A stretch of 64,000 nucleotides of DNA from Halorubrum aethiopicum (lineage in GTDB: Archaea; Halobacteriota; Halobacteria; Halobacteriales; Haloferacaceae), in NCBI RefSeq assembly GCF_001542905.1, contig NZ_LOAJ01000001.1:1922001-1986000 (forward strand), given 5' to 3'. Positions 16,063-24,843 of the stretch are shown piece by piece. The notes beneath the pieces are model-generated. The model had not been told where the DNA came from and did no database searches. It was given only the letters and a program-made list of their open reading frames with translations. The translations under genes and the position numbers were made by a program. Each line of letters opens with the position of its first letter. Position 1 is the first letter of the stretch.

Positions 16063-16956
16063 TCACGACTCGGTTGCGTCCTTCCACTCGCCGAGTCCAG
16101 CCGGGTCGAGATGGACGTGGACGTCCGAAACCGATCCGGCCTCGCGGACGCGTTTGCGGAGATCCGATTCGAGGTCGTGTGCCTCGACCACAGTCAGGTC
16201 CCGGTCTACTTCGGCGTGGAACTCGACTTCGACCACGTGCCCGGAGTAGTACGCGACGAAATCGTGAATCCCGTGAACGGCCGGGTGCTCCCGGATCCGC
16301 CGTTTGATCGCTTCCTGTTCTGATTCGGGGGGCGCACTGTCGGCGATGTACCGAACGTTCTCCCGAGTGATGTCTACACTCTGATGAATGACGAGCAGAC
16401 TCACGATGCCGCCCGCGATCGGGTCGAAGATCGGATAGCCGACGGCCATACCCGAGACGCCCACGAGGGCCGCACCCGTGGTATAGAGATCATTGAGGCT
16501 GTCGGCGGCAAGCGCTCGAAGGCTGGGCAGCTGGAGCTCCTGATTCTTGTATTGGGTATACCAGTAACAGAGGTACATGTCACCGAGCGCGAACAGGAGT
16601 CCGAGGACGAGCCAACCGCTGTACTCGGCGGCGACTCCGGTCAGAACCGAGTGCGCTGCGTCGTACAACAGTTTGAGTCCGAGAAGAACGAGGATCCCAC
16701 CGACGAAGAGCGCCGAGAGGGGTTCGAACCGGTTGTGTCCGTGCGGATGTGAGTCGTCGGCATCGTCGAAGACGGACCGGCCCCAGATCAGGACGACGCC
16801 GCTCGCGAGAAGGTCAGCGACGGAGTGAGCCGCGTCAGCGATGAGCGCGAGGCTTCCGGTGAGGAGTCCGAGCGCTCCCTCGACACCGATCTTGAGGGCA
16901 TTCAATAGGACGTTGGCCCAGGAGACTTTGAGAAAGGTCGCACGTGCGTCCGTCAT
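16063..16956 (-). CDS. Cation diffusion facilitator (CDF) metal exporter
   Basis: A 297-residue CDF transporter with six spans. Metal-site residues are in LIADAAHSVAD (span 2) and LAADSLND (span 5), a form with HxxxD plus DxxxD as in Zn/Co/Mn carriers. The PHGHNRFE loop follows span 2. The C-terminal cytoplasmic domain (about 205-297) has the usual alpha-beta fold with HAEVD and HVHLDP metal-binding histidines. Its 3' end faces the NicO gene 45 bp away, so the two exporters and the regulator form one compact metal-homeostasis island. Confidence 0.93.
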   Translation of the reverse strand: MTDARATFLKVSWANVLLNALKIGVEGALGLLTGSLALIADAAHSVADLLASGVVLIWGRSVFDDADDSHPHGHNRFEPLSALFVGGILVLLGLKLLYDAAHSVLTGVAAEYSGWLVLGLLFALGDMYLCYWYTQYKNQELQLPSLRALAADSLNDLYTTGAALVGVSGMAVGYPIFDPIAGGIVSLLVIHQSVDITRENVRYIADSAPPESEQEAIKRRIREHPAVHGIHDFVAYYSGHVVEVEFHAEVDRDLTVVEAHDLESDLRKRVREAGSVSDVHVHLDPAGLGEWKDATES

Positions 16957-16992
16957 GGTATGCTGGTATACTGCTACTCCCGCATAAGAGGC
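16957..16992 (-). promoter_or_regulatory. Leaderless promoter and possible metal operator of the CDF gene
   Basis: Read on the minus strand, CTCTTATGCG lies about 26-35 nt before the ATG at 16956, the spacing of a leaderless haloarchaeal promoter. Between box and ATG are AGTATAC and CATACC, i.e. two GTAT-type half-sites similar to the one in the NicO promoter. The DNA from 16993 to 17208 shows no gene. Confidence 0.42.
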
Positions 16993-17208
16993 CTCATTAG
17001 GCGCATATAATCGGTTTTTTGATTCAGTCTAAATATCTCTGGATCACCGCGAAACATTGGACACCCAGGGGCTCCTCGGACGACCGTGTCTACGCGCACG
17101 TCGCGAACGGCGGTCTCAGCTAACTGTCGTGCGGCCGCGAATTCTTCCACGCTAGTCGGTGACTCTCCATGGGAGGTCGATGAGCCGCCGAGAAACCGCC
17201 GGTGCGTT

Positions 17209-17367
17209 CTACTTCAGGTTCGGCGGGTCGTGGTCGTCGTCGAGGAAGTAGCTGTCCGCGTCGGGGTCGAAGTACACCTGGAGCGCCCGGATCGACCCGA
17301 CGAACGCGGCGAACGCGGCCACGCCGAACCCGACGACGCCGTAGAGGAGCACGATCGCGAGCGACAT
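17209..17367 (-). CDS. Small single-span membrane protein
   Basis: A 52-residue protein beginning MSLAIVLLYGVVGFG: one hydrophobic span of about 23 residues, then ALQVYFDPDADSYFLDDDHD, an acidic tail. The ATG at 17367 is preferred over a longer in-frame reading because the extra N-terminus is Arg-rich noise. Nothing in the sequence gives a function. It is followed by non-coding DNA and precedes nothing obvious on its strand. Confidence 0.6.
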   Translation of the reverse strand: MSLAIVLLYGVVGFGVAAFAAFVGSIRALQVYFDPDADSYFLDDDHDPPNLK

Positions 17368-17425
17368 CGGCGAGAGTTCTCGGTCTACCGACGTATCTCT
17401 TGTGTCGATCGACGCCCGGTATCGG

Positions 17426-17896
17426 TCACGACTCCGTCCCCGCGGCCGCCTCGACGTACTCCACCGCGGCGGTCGGGGAGGCAACCGCCTCGACGCCCTC
17501 GACCTCGTGGGTGTCGAGCCCGGCCACGGGCCGTCCGTGCGCGAGCGCGAGTCCGATCTCCGAGAGCGTGCCGTACGAGCCGTCGACCGCGATCGCGGCG
17601 TCGCCGTTCATCACCACGAGCGCGTTGCGGGCGTGACCCAGTCCGGTCGCGATGGGGGTCGTGACGTACGGGTTCGCGTCCTCGCGTCGGTCGGTCGGGA
17701 GGATCCCGATCGTCTCGCCGCCGTCTTCGTGCCCGCTCCCCGCCTCGCGAGCGCCCCGACAGACCGCCTCCATCACGCCGCCGAGGCCGCCGCAGACGAC
17801 GGCGTGGCCGCGAGCGGCGAGTTCGGCTCCGAGTTCCTCCGCGACCGCCGCCGTGTGGGGCGGGACGGAACTCCCGCCGATGACGCTCACGCGCAT
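17426..17896 (-). CDS. LOG-like / TIGR00725-type Rossmann protein
   Basis: A 156-residue protein starting MRVSVIGGSS with a nucleotide-binding Rossmann fold. The segments VVCGGLGGVMEAVCRGA and DGSYGTLSEIGLAL match the SLOG/lysine-decarboxylase-like family (GGxxGxM and the PGGxGTxxE-equivalent, here with Asp-Gly-Ser). Relatives hydrolyse cytokinin-like nucleotides or bind nucleotide ligands; the haloarchaeal substrate is unknown. The ATG at 17896 is the family start. Confidence 0.8.
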   Translation of the reverse strand: MRVSVIGGSSVPPHTAAVAEELGAELAARGHAVVCGGLGGVMEAVCRGAREAGSGHEDGGETIGILPTDRREDANPYVTTPIATGLGHARNALVVMNGDAAIAVDGSYGTLSEIGLALAHGRPVAGLDTHEVEGVEAVASPTAAVEYVEAAAGTES

Positions 17897-17953
17897 GCCG
17901 GAACTCCCCCGCGGAGGCACAAAAACCGGGGGTTTCACTGGACCGCAACGCGG

Positions 17954-18370
17954 CTACGAATCGACTTCCCTGATCTCGACGTCGTGGACGCCGTCGCGGA
18001 GCGTCGCCCGTTCGACCTCGCGAAGCTCCTCCGCTGTCGCGTCGACCGTCGCGAAGTGGTTGCCGGCGAGCTCGCCCGCGGGACTCTTGAAGCAGGTCGG
18101 CCCGCAGGGGAGGAGGATCTCCTGTTCGTTCCGATATCCCGGGTACAACAGGAGGTCGCCGCGCGACGGGTAGACCGTGTGGTTCTCCCGGGGGATCTCC
18201 GGGAGGTCGATCTCGTCGATGTTGATCCAGGTGGCGATCCCGCTCCAGCGAACGTGCATGAGCTCCGACTCCAGGGGCAGGAACTCGCGAACCGCCGCGA
18301 CCGACTCGGGCGCTCGGTCCTCGTGGAGTTCGGCCGTGAACGTCGTTCCGTCGATGTCGATCGCAATCAT
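17954..18370 (-). CDS. DUF3830 cyclophilin-like protein
   Basis: A 138-residue soluble protein of the cyclophilin-like fold. Family marks are HVRWSGIATWI, ENHTVYPSRGDLLLYPG and CFKSPAGELAGNHF near the C-terminus. Members are usually encoded with amidases or hydantoin/carbamoyl hydrolases. Here an M20 amidohydrolase gene ends 57 nt upstream on the same strand, so the pair is probably cotranscribed. The molecular role of DUF3830 is unknown; peptidyl-prolyl isomerase activity should not be assumed. Confidence 0.85.
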   Translation of the reverse strand: MIAIDIDGTTFTAELHEDRAPESVAAVREFLPLESELMHVRWSGIATWINIDEIDLPEIPRENHTVYPSRGDLLLYPGYRNEQEILLPCGPTCFKSPAGELAGNHFATVDATAEELREVERATLRDGVHDVEIREVDS

Positions 18371-18427
18371 GGCTAGTGTCGTGTGTGCCGTCGGCGTCGC
18401 CGATCTTAACGGTGTCGTCGGCGTCGG

Positions 18428-19789
18428 TCACGGATCGTTAAGGTCGGTGGCGGTACCGTTGCCGTCGGCTACGCTGTCCTCGTCGGCGTTGGAATCGCCG
18501 TCGGTCCCGGGCTCGTCACCGCCGCCGGTGCCGGTCGTCGCGAGCCGCGCGAGCGACTCCGCGAGCACGGTCGCCGCGGCTGCGCAGTCCGCCCAGTCGG
18601 CCCGCTCCTTCGGCGAGTGGGAGTGCCCGTTCTCGGACGCGACGAAGAGCAAGGCCGCGTCGGTCACGTCGGCGACCCGCATCGTGTCGTGGCCGGCACC
18701 CGAGTGGACGGCCAGCGTGTCGACGCCGGCGCGGCGCGCGGCCGCCTCGACGACCGCACGACACCGGTCGGAGAGGGGCGTCGGCGGCACGTCGTACGGA
18801 CGCTCCAGCGACGTGGAGACGCCGCGGTCGGCCTCGACCGACTCCAGGACGCGCCGCACCGCGTCCAGCTGGCGGCGGATCTCCGAGCGATCCACGGAGC
18901 GGAGGTCGAGGCGAAGCGACGCCGACCCCGGAACGACGTTCACGGCGTTCGGGTCGACGTCGAGCTCGCCGACCGTCCCAACCGCGGTCCCGCTCCCCGT
19001 CGCGGCCGCCTCGGCGGCGGCCTCCTCCGTCGCGAGAACGACCTCACTCGCCGCCGCGAGCGCGTCCGTCCGGTCCGCCATGCTCGTCGTTCCGGCGTGG
19101 TCGGCCTCGCCCTCGATCGTCACGTGACACCGGACGGTGCCGGTGATGTCGGTCACGACGCCGAGCGGGACGCCGGCCTCCGCGAGTCGGTCGGTCTGTT
19201 CGATGTGGAGCTCCAGCCAGGCGTCCCACTCGCTCGCGTCGAGCCGGCCGGTGCCGCGGTAGCCGATCCGCGAGAGCGCCTCCTCGAGCGTCACGTCGCC
19301 GTCCGACAGCGCCAGCGCCTCGTCGATCCGGCGCTCGCCGGCGGCCACGGAGGACCCGAGGACGCCGTCGGCGAAGCGGGTCCCCTCCTCGCCGGTGAAA
19401 CAGACGACGTCCACCGGGCGGACGGGAGAGACCTCCGCCTCGCGGACCGCGCGGACCGCCTCCAGCGCGGCGTAGACGCCGAGCGGTCCGTCGAAGATGC
19501 CGCCGCGGGGCACCGAATCCAGGTGGCTGCCGGCCGCGACCGGGGCCGCCGCGGGGTCCGCGGTCGGCGGCGTCCAGCGCCCGGCGACGTTGCCCACGGC
19601 GTCGATGCGGACGTCGAGCCCGGCCTCCTCGAGCCGATCGACGAGGTAGTCCCGGGCCCGCGCGTTCGCGGCGTCGGCCGGGAGGGTGGTCCGTCCCCGG
19701 CCGTCGTCCGCGTCCACGGCCCCGAACGCGGCGGTCCGTTCGAGGTGCGCTCGAAGGCGCTCGCCGTCGACCCGAACGCGGGCCGTCAC
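18428..19789 (-). CDS. M20-family amidohydrolase, N-carbamoyl-amino-acid hydrolase / allantoate amidase type
   Basis: A 453-residue zinc-dependent hydrolase of the HyuC/AllC/beta-ureidopropionase group. Metal and catalytic contexts are GSHLDSVPRGGIFDGPLG, TGEEGTRFA, LELHIEQ and the C-terminal SGAGHDTM; the dimerisation domain contains HAGTTSM. These enzymes cleave N-carbamoyl or ureido amides in purine and pyrimidine catabolism. The substrate cannot be read. The last 35 residues are a Gly/Asp/Asn-rich low-complexity tail. The next gene downstream is DUF3830. Confidence 0.9.
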   Translation of the reverse strand: MTARVRVDGERLRAHLERTAAFGAVDADDGRGRTTLPADAANARARDYLVDRLEEAGLDVRIDAVGNVAGRWTPPTADPAAAPVAAGSHLDSVPRGGIFDGPLGVYAALEAVRAVREAEVSPVRPVDVVCFTGEEGTRFADGVLGSSVAAGERRIDEALALSDGDVTLEEALSRIGYRGTGRLDASEWDAWLELHIEQTDRLAEAGVPLGVVTDITGTVRCHVTIEGEADHAGTTSMADRTDALAAASEVVLATEEAAAEAAATGSGTAVGTVGELDVDPNAVNVVPGSASLRLDLRSVDRSEIRRQLDAVRRVLESVEADRGVSTSLERPYDVPPTPLSDRCRAVVEAAARRAGVDTLAVHSGAGHDTMRVADVTDAALLFVASENGHSHSPKERADWADCAAAATVLAESLARLATTGTGGGDEPGTDGDSNADEDSVADGNGTATDLNDP

Positions 19790-20070
19790 GCGATCACCCG
19801 ACGGAGTGCGACCGAGGACGGCCGCTCCGTCGACGGGTCACCGAAACCGGAACGCGACCGCGGGATCGAGAGAGTCACTCCATCACCGAAGCCAGCTATT
19901 TCGGAACGGTTGAAAAGGATACCGGCCGTTCGCCTCCGAACGACCCCGTCGGCGGCCCCGACCGCCGGCGTCTCGCCCGCTTCGCCGGTCGCGATCGGGG
20001 CCGCCGCGGGTTCGAACGGCATCCGTTGCCGAGGTGAAACGTTTTTACCCGTCGGCCGAGGAAGGACCGT

Positions 20071-20730
20071 ATGAGATACGATACCGTCGTCTTCGACAAC
20101 GACGGTGTTCTCGTCGGCCGCACGCGCTTCGACGTGCTCCGGGAGGCGACCCGGGACGCGTTCGAGGAGTGTGGCGTCGACGACCCCGACCCCGACGACG
20201 TAGAGCGGATGACGATCGGCGCGACCCCCGGCAGCGTGGGGACCGTCTGCCAGACGTACGACCTCGATCCGGGCTCGTTCTGGCGGACGCGCGACGACGT
20301 GGTCTCGAGGGCCCAACAGCAGGAGGCGCGCGCGGGCCGGAAGACCCCCTACGACGACCTCGACACCCTCGAGGACCTCGACGTGAAGATGGGGATCGTC
20401 TCCTCGAACCAGCAGGCGACCGTCGACTTCCTCGTCGACCACTTCGACGGCTTCGAGGAGTTCGGCGCGGCCTACGGCCGCGAGCCCACGATCCACAGCC
20501 TCCAGCTCCGGAAGCCGAACCCGCACTACCTCGAGCGGGCGCTCGGCGATCTGGACGCCGACTCGGCGCTTTTCGTCGGCGACAACGAGTCCGACGTGAA
20601 GGCCGCGGAGAACGCGGGCGTCGACTCCGCGTTCATCCGCCGCCCCCACCGCCGCGACTGGGAGCTCAACGTCTGGCCCACCTGGGAGATCGAGACGCTG
20701 GACGACCTCTTCGACGTCTGTGGCGTGTGA
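20071..20730 (+). CDS. HAD-superfamily hydrolase, phosphatase-like
   Basis: A 219-residue protein of the HAD fold: motif I VFDNDGVL (nucleophile Asp; the usual FDxDG appears as FDNDG), motif II region IVSSNQQ, the Lys in LRKPNPHYL and motif III VGDNESDVKAAENAG. The cap is the small alpha-helical subclass I type. Members dephosphorylate small metabolites such as phosphoglycolate; specificity is unknown. AT-rich CGTTTTTACC about 25-30 nt before the ATG fits a leaderless promoter. Confidence 0.92.
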   Translation: MRYDTVVFDNDGVLVGRTRFDVLREATRDAFEECGVDDPDPDDVERMTIGATPGSVGTVCQTYDLDPGSFWRTRDDVVSRAQQQEARAGRKTPYDDLDTLEDLDVKMGIVSSNQQATVDFLVDHFDGFEEFGAAYGREPTIHSLQLRKPNPHYLERALGDLDADSALFVGDNESDVKAAENAGVDSAFIRRPHRRDWELNVWPTWEIETLDDLFDVCGV

Positions 20731-20799
20731 CGGTCGGGAGGTCGCTTCGCCGGGGCTGACCGGCCCGACCGGTCACGGAATCTCCCGATTCTCGCTCGC

Positions 20800-21972
20800 A
20801 TGACCCGACGAGCCTTCGGTACGCTCTGCGGGCTCGTCTTCCTCATCAACCTCGGACGCGTCGCGTTCGCGCCGCTCGTCCCGACGATCGGCTCGGAGTT
20901 CGGCGCGAGCCCCGCGGTCGTCGGCTCGGTCACGACGCTGGTGTGGCTCGGCTCCGCGCTCCCGCGGATCCCCGTCGGCTATCTCCTCACGCGGGTCCCG
21001 CGACACTACGTCGTCCTCGGGTCGGGCCTCTGGCTCGCTGGTGCCGCGATGTTCACCGGCAGCGCCGGGTCGATCCCGGCGCTCCGGGTCGGCGCGCTCT
21101 CCATCGGACTCGCCTCCGGCGCGTACTTCGTCGCCGCGATACCGCTCGTCGCCGAGCTGTTCCCGAGCGGGCGCGGGCGCGCCATCGGGATCCACGGGGC
21201 GGCGAGCCAGCTGGCGGCCGTCGTCGCCCCCGGCGTCGTGGTCGGCGTTCTCGTCGTCGCCGGCTGGGAGGACGTCTTCCGGCTGCTCGCCGTCGCCGCG
21301 CTCGCGGTGACCGCGGTCCTCCTCGTCGTCCTCCGCCGGCACCCCCTCCCGGAGAGCGCGGGCGCGGACCGCGACTTCCGCTCCGTGCTGGGTCACTGGC
21401 GGATCATCCTCCTCGTGATCGTCGTCGTCGCCACGCCGGGCTTCGTCTGGCAGGGCGTGTTCAACTTCTACGTCACGTACCTGACCGGCACGAAAGGGAT
21501 CTCCGGCGGGTTCGCGAACGCGCTTCTCACGGTCGTGTTCGCCGCCGGCCTGCCGGGGTTCTGGTACGGCGGTCGGCTCGCCGACCGGCTCCCGCAGATC
21601 CCGTACCTCCTCGGGATCCTCGTCGCCTTCGCGACGGCGCTCGGCGTCCTCGTGGCCGCCCAGTCGGCCGTCGCGCTCGTCGTCGCCACCGCCCTGCTCG
21701 GCTTCGTGATCCACACGACGTTCCCCGCGGCCGACACGTTCCTGCTCGACTCGCTGCCGGCGGACGTCCGCGCCAGCGCGTACGCGGTCTTCAGCGGCAC
21801 CGCCCTGCTCGTCGAGTCCACCGGCAGCGGGGTGTTCGGCCTCGCGGCCGAACGGGTCGGCTTCGACGCCGCGTTCGCCGCCGGCGCGGCCGGCGTCCTC
21901 GCGCTCGCGGCCGTCCTCGCCGCGGCGCACGTCGGGCGCGGGCTTCCCGACGGTCCCGCGGCCGTCGAGTAG
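20800..21972 (+). CDS. Major facilitator superfamily transporter
   Basis: A 390-residue MFS protein with 12 predicted spans. The signature loop between spans 2 and 3 is degenerate (RIPVGYLLTRVPRHYV) and the C-half equivalent is GGRLADRLPQ. A central loop around residue 185 is short. The substrate is unknown. The gene begins 69 nt after the HAD gene in the same direction. Confidence 0.92.
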   Translation: MTRRAFGTLCGLVFLINLGRVAFAPLVPTIGSEFGASPAVVGSVTTLVWLGSALPRIPVGYLLTRVPRHYVVLGSGLWLAGAAMFTGSAGSIPALRVGALSIGLASGAYFVAAIPLVAELFPSGRGRAIGIHGAASQLAAVVAPGVVVGVLVVAGWEDVFRLLAVAALAVTAVLLVVLRRHPLPESAGADRDFRSVLGHWRIILLVIVVVATPGFVWQGVFNFYVTYLTGTKGISGGFANALLTVVFAAGLPGFWYGGRLADRLPQIPYLLGILVAFATALGVLVAAQSAVALVVATALLGFVIHTTFPAADTFLLDSLPADVRASAYAVFSGTALLVESTGSGVFGLAAERVGFDAAFAAGAAGVLALAAVLAAAHVGRGLPDGPAAVE

Positions 21973-22034
21973 GGGATCGATCCGCCGGCCCTCGCTCTGA
22001 AGGTTTAACCGGGGTGGGGCGTAACCCGGGCGTA

Positions 22035-24398
22035 GTGACGAACGACCCGCCGTGGGCCGACGTGTTCGGCCACGAGGAGCCGTACCCCGAGCAGGCGGAC
22101 GGCATCGACGCCGCGATCGACGCCGCCGAGGACGGCGGCTTCCTCGCGCTCGAGGGCGCGTGCGGCACCGGCAAGACGATGCTGGCGTTGACCGCCGGTA
22201 TCGACCGCGTCCGCGACCCCGACTCCGACTTCGAGCGCGTGTTCGTGCTCACGAGCGTCAAACAGCAGCTCCGCCAGTTCGAGACCGATCTCGAGACGGT
22301 CAACGCGAACCTCCCCGACGACTACGACCCCGTCTCCGGGCTGACGCTCGTCGGCAAGGCGGACGTCTGTCCGTACGCCCGCGAGAACCGCGCCGGTATC
22401 GACCGCGAGAACGTCTACGAGCGCTGTGAGGGGCTCCGCGAGCGCACCCGGAACCTCGTCGGCGACGGCGGCGAGACGAGCGCCGGAGCCCTCGCGAGCG
22501 AGGCGCGGAGCCAGCAGGTCGGCCTGCTGGACTCGGGAACCGCGAGCGGCTCCGACGGCGGATCGACCGGCGGCGGAGCCGCCGCCGACTACCTGACCGT
22601 CGACGGCGAGCCGACGCCGTACCCGCCCGACACCGAGACGTTCGGCGAGACGGAGTTCTGTCCGTTCTACGCGGGCTTCCTCGACGATGTCCCCGACGAC
22701 GGCGGCGACCCGGCGGAGGCCGTCCCGTTCGATATCACCGAACTCGGCCACGTCGACGCCGAGGAACTCGTCCGGCTCTCGGCTGGCCACGGCTCGTGTC
22801 CCCACTCGGTGATGGGCGCGCTCGTCCCCGAGGTCGAGGTCGTCATCGGCAACTACTACCACGCGTTCGACCCGACCACCACCGCGACGTTCACGGGCGC
22901 GCTGATCGACGACGCGACGTTCCTCGTCTGTGACGAGGCGCACATGCTCGAGCCCCGCGTGCGGGACCTCGTCAGCGACGCGGTCGCCGACGCGAGCCTC
23001 CGGGACGCGGTCTCGGAGATCACCCGCGTCGTCCAGCCGCTCTCGTTCGAACGCGAGGGCGCGGAGTCCGCGGACGCCGACCTCGTTCGCGGGGAGCTCG
23101 AGGAGAGCGACGTGACGGTCGAGGAGCTGGAGGCGGTACGGGAGTTCTACGCGGACCTCCGCGGGGAGCTCGACCGTCGGGTCACCGACCGCCTCGACCG
23201 GGAGCGCCCCGACTGGCGCGCGTCGATGCGCGAGCTCGAGGACGACGAGATCCCGCTTCGCGACCCCGAGGAGCCGGGCGAGGACGCGATCACGGCGTGG
23301 GCGAAGGAAGCCGGGTACCGCGACCGCGTCTGGTCGCGCGCGCCCGCCGTCGGCGCGACCGTCAAGCGCGTCCTGGACACGCTCGAAGACGAGGACAAGC
23401 GGCGCGCCGCTCCCGGCGTCGGGCGCACCCTCAACGCGTGGTACCGCGAGGGACATACCGAGTTCTTCCGCGCCGTCGACCTCGAGCGCACGTACGACGA
23501 GACGGAGCCGCCGGACTCGTGGCGGCGCGCGTACAACGCGAGCCTCGCGCTGTACAACTGCCTCCCGAGCGGGCCGATCGGCGAGCGGCTCGGCGAGTTC
23601 GGCGGCGGCGTCGTGATGAGCGCGACGCTCGAGCCGATGGACGTGTTCCGGGAGGTGACGGGGCTCGACCACCTCGCGGAGCGGGGCCGACCGGTCGTCG
23701 AGCGGACGTACGGGCTCTCGTTCCCGCCGGAGAACCGCGCGAGCTTCGCGGTCGACGCGCCGAAGTTCACCCACGCCAACCGCGGCGCGCCGGGCGAGCG
23801 AACCGACGCCCGGCTCGCCCACCTCGACGCGGTCGCGACGGTCGCGAGCCGCGACGGCAACGTGCTGGTCGGCGCGCCGAACTACGCCGAGGCGGCGTGG
23901 TTCGCCGACGAGCTCGACGCGCGCCTCGAGAAACCCGTCCTCCTCGATGAGTCCTCGGGCGACCGCGAGACCGAGTCGCTCAAGGACGCCTTCTTCGCCG
24001 GCGAGGGGAAGGTGCTCGTCACGAGCCTCCGGGGAACGCTCACCGAAGGGGTCGACTACCGCGGCGACCGGCTCGCCGCGGCGGTCGTCTGCGGCGTCCC
24101 CCTCATCAACACCGCCCGGCCCCGAACGCGGGCGGTGATCGCGGCGTACGACCGGCGCTTCGAGTCGGGGTTCGAGACCGCGCTCACCGTCCCCGCCGTC
24201 CGGAAGGCGCGACAGGCCGTCGGCCGGGTCATCCGCGGCCCCGACGAGCGCGGGGTCCGTGTCCTCCTCGACGCGCGGTACGCCCGCGAGTCGTGGAACG
24301 GCGTCCGCGAGTACCTCCCCGAACACGAACGCGAGGAGTTCCAGCCGGTCAGCACGGACATGCTCTCGGTCGCGCTCGACCGGTTCGATGTGGACTGA
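22035..24398 (+). CDS. XPD/Rad3-like Fe-S superfamily 2 DNA helicase
   Basis: A 787-residue ATP-dependent helicase. Walker A is GACGTGKT (41-48), the DEAH box is VCDEAHM near 297, motif VI is QAVGRVIRGPDERG near 720. Four cysteines spaced like the XPD iron-sulfur domain are Cys112, Cys131, Cys209 and Cys255. Between the second and third lies a Gly/Ser/Ala-rich insertion (about 141-190) not expected in the minimal domain. The GTG at 22035 is chosen since the protein begins just before the Q-motif-like EPYPEQ; an in-frame reading upstream is only a shadow over the MFS gene. It likely acts in repair or recombination. Confidence 0.92.
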   Translation: MTNDPPWADVFGHEEPYPEQADGIDAAIDAAEDGGFLALEGACGTGKTMLALTAGIDRVRDPDSDFERVFVLTSVKQQLRQFETDLETVNANLPDDYDPVSGLTLVGKADVCPYARENRAGIDRENVYERCEGLRERTRNLVGDGGETSAGALASEARSQQVGLLDSGTASGSDGGSTGGGAAADYLTVDGEPTPYPPDTETFGETEFCPFYAGFLDDVPDDGGDPAEAVPFDITELGHVDAEELVRLSAGHGSCPHSVMGALVPEVEVVIGNYYHAFDPTTTATFTGALIDDATFLVCDEAHMLEPRVRDLVSDAVADASLRDAVSEITRVVQPLSFEREGAESADADLVRGELEESDVTVEELEAVREFYADLRGELDRRVTDRLDRERPDWRASMRELEDDEIPLRDPEEPGEDAITAWAKEAGYRDRVWSRAPAVGATVKRVLDTLEDEDKRRAAPGVGRTLNAWYREGHTEFFRAVDLERTYDETEPPDSWRRAYNASLALYNCLPSGPIGERLGEFGGGVVMSATLEPMDVFREVTGLDHLAERGRPVVERTYGLSFPPENRASFAVDAPKFTHANRGAPGERTDARLAHLDAVATVASRDGNVLVGAPNYAEAAWFADELDARLEKPVLLDESSGDRETESLKDAFFAGEGKVLVTSLRGTLTEGVDYRGDRLAAAVVCGVPLINTARPRTRAVIAAYDRRFESGFETALTVPAVRKARQAVGRVIRGPDERGVRVLLDARYARESWNGVREYLPEHEREEFQPVSTDMLSVALDRFDVD

Positions 24399-24462
24399 TA
24401 GGCAATGACTACCGGGTCGACAACGAGCGCTTAACTAACCGCTCCGGACGCGCAGTGGTCCT

Positions 24463-24615
24463 ATGACCCCACAGAAGCGTACCAAGCTGTACCACGCCGT
24501 CTGCCGCGACTGCTCGCTCGAGCGCGTCTTCGACTCCGCCGACGCGGCCGAGACGTTCGTGACCCGCCACGTCGAGGAGACCGCACACACGGCGCTCGCC
24601 GAACGCGTCGACTGA
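24463..24615 (+). CDS. Small CxxC haloarchaeal protein
   Basis: A 50-residue protein from ATG 24463 to TGA 24615. It contains CRDCSLERVFDSADAAETF followed by HVEETAH, i.e. a CxxC pair plus a downstream HxxxxxH that could form one zinc-finger half. Codon use is normal for the genome and TTAACTAACC sits about 30 nt upstream as a TATA-like element. The function is unknown. Confidence 0.7.
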   Translation: MTPQKRTKLYHAVCRDCSLERVFDSADAAETFVTRHVEETAHTALAERVD

Positions 24616-24620
24616 GAACC

Positions 24621-24795
24621 GACGGGCGAGTGCGGAAGCGACGGGCGAGGGCGAGTGCGGAAGCGACGGGCGAGGGCGAGTGCGGAAGCGACGGGCGAGG
24701 GCGAGTGCGGAAGCGACGGGCGAGGGCGAGTGCGGAAGCGACGGGCGAGGGCGAGTGCGGAAGCGACGGACGAGGGCGAGAGCGGAAGCGACGAG
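24621..24795. repeat. 25-bp tandem repeat, about seven copies
   Basis: The unit GCGAGGGCGAGTGCGGAAGC plus GACGG repeats with exact 25-bp period. The TGCGGAAGCG landmark falls at 24631, 24656, 24681, 24706, 24731 and 24756, with a degenerate copy (AGCGGAAGCG) at 24781. The first copy lacks one GCGAGG block and the last two carry substitutions, so the middle copies are the youngest. It fills the gap between two convergent genes. Apparent reading frames through it are artefacts of the repeat. Confidence 0.95.
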
Positions 24796-24843
24796 CGATA
24801 TCGGTCGCGAGCGGTGTGATCGCGGCGAGCGCCGCGACCGCGG

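Noticed and set aside
17016-17208. A further gene after the CDF promoter
   Set aside because: No frame with a good start, codon bias or hydrophobic pattern was found; the T-run near 17015-17020 could be a terminator trace at most.
24621-24795. CRISPR array
   Set aside because: Units abut directly with no unique spacers, and no cas genes are in the window.
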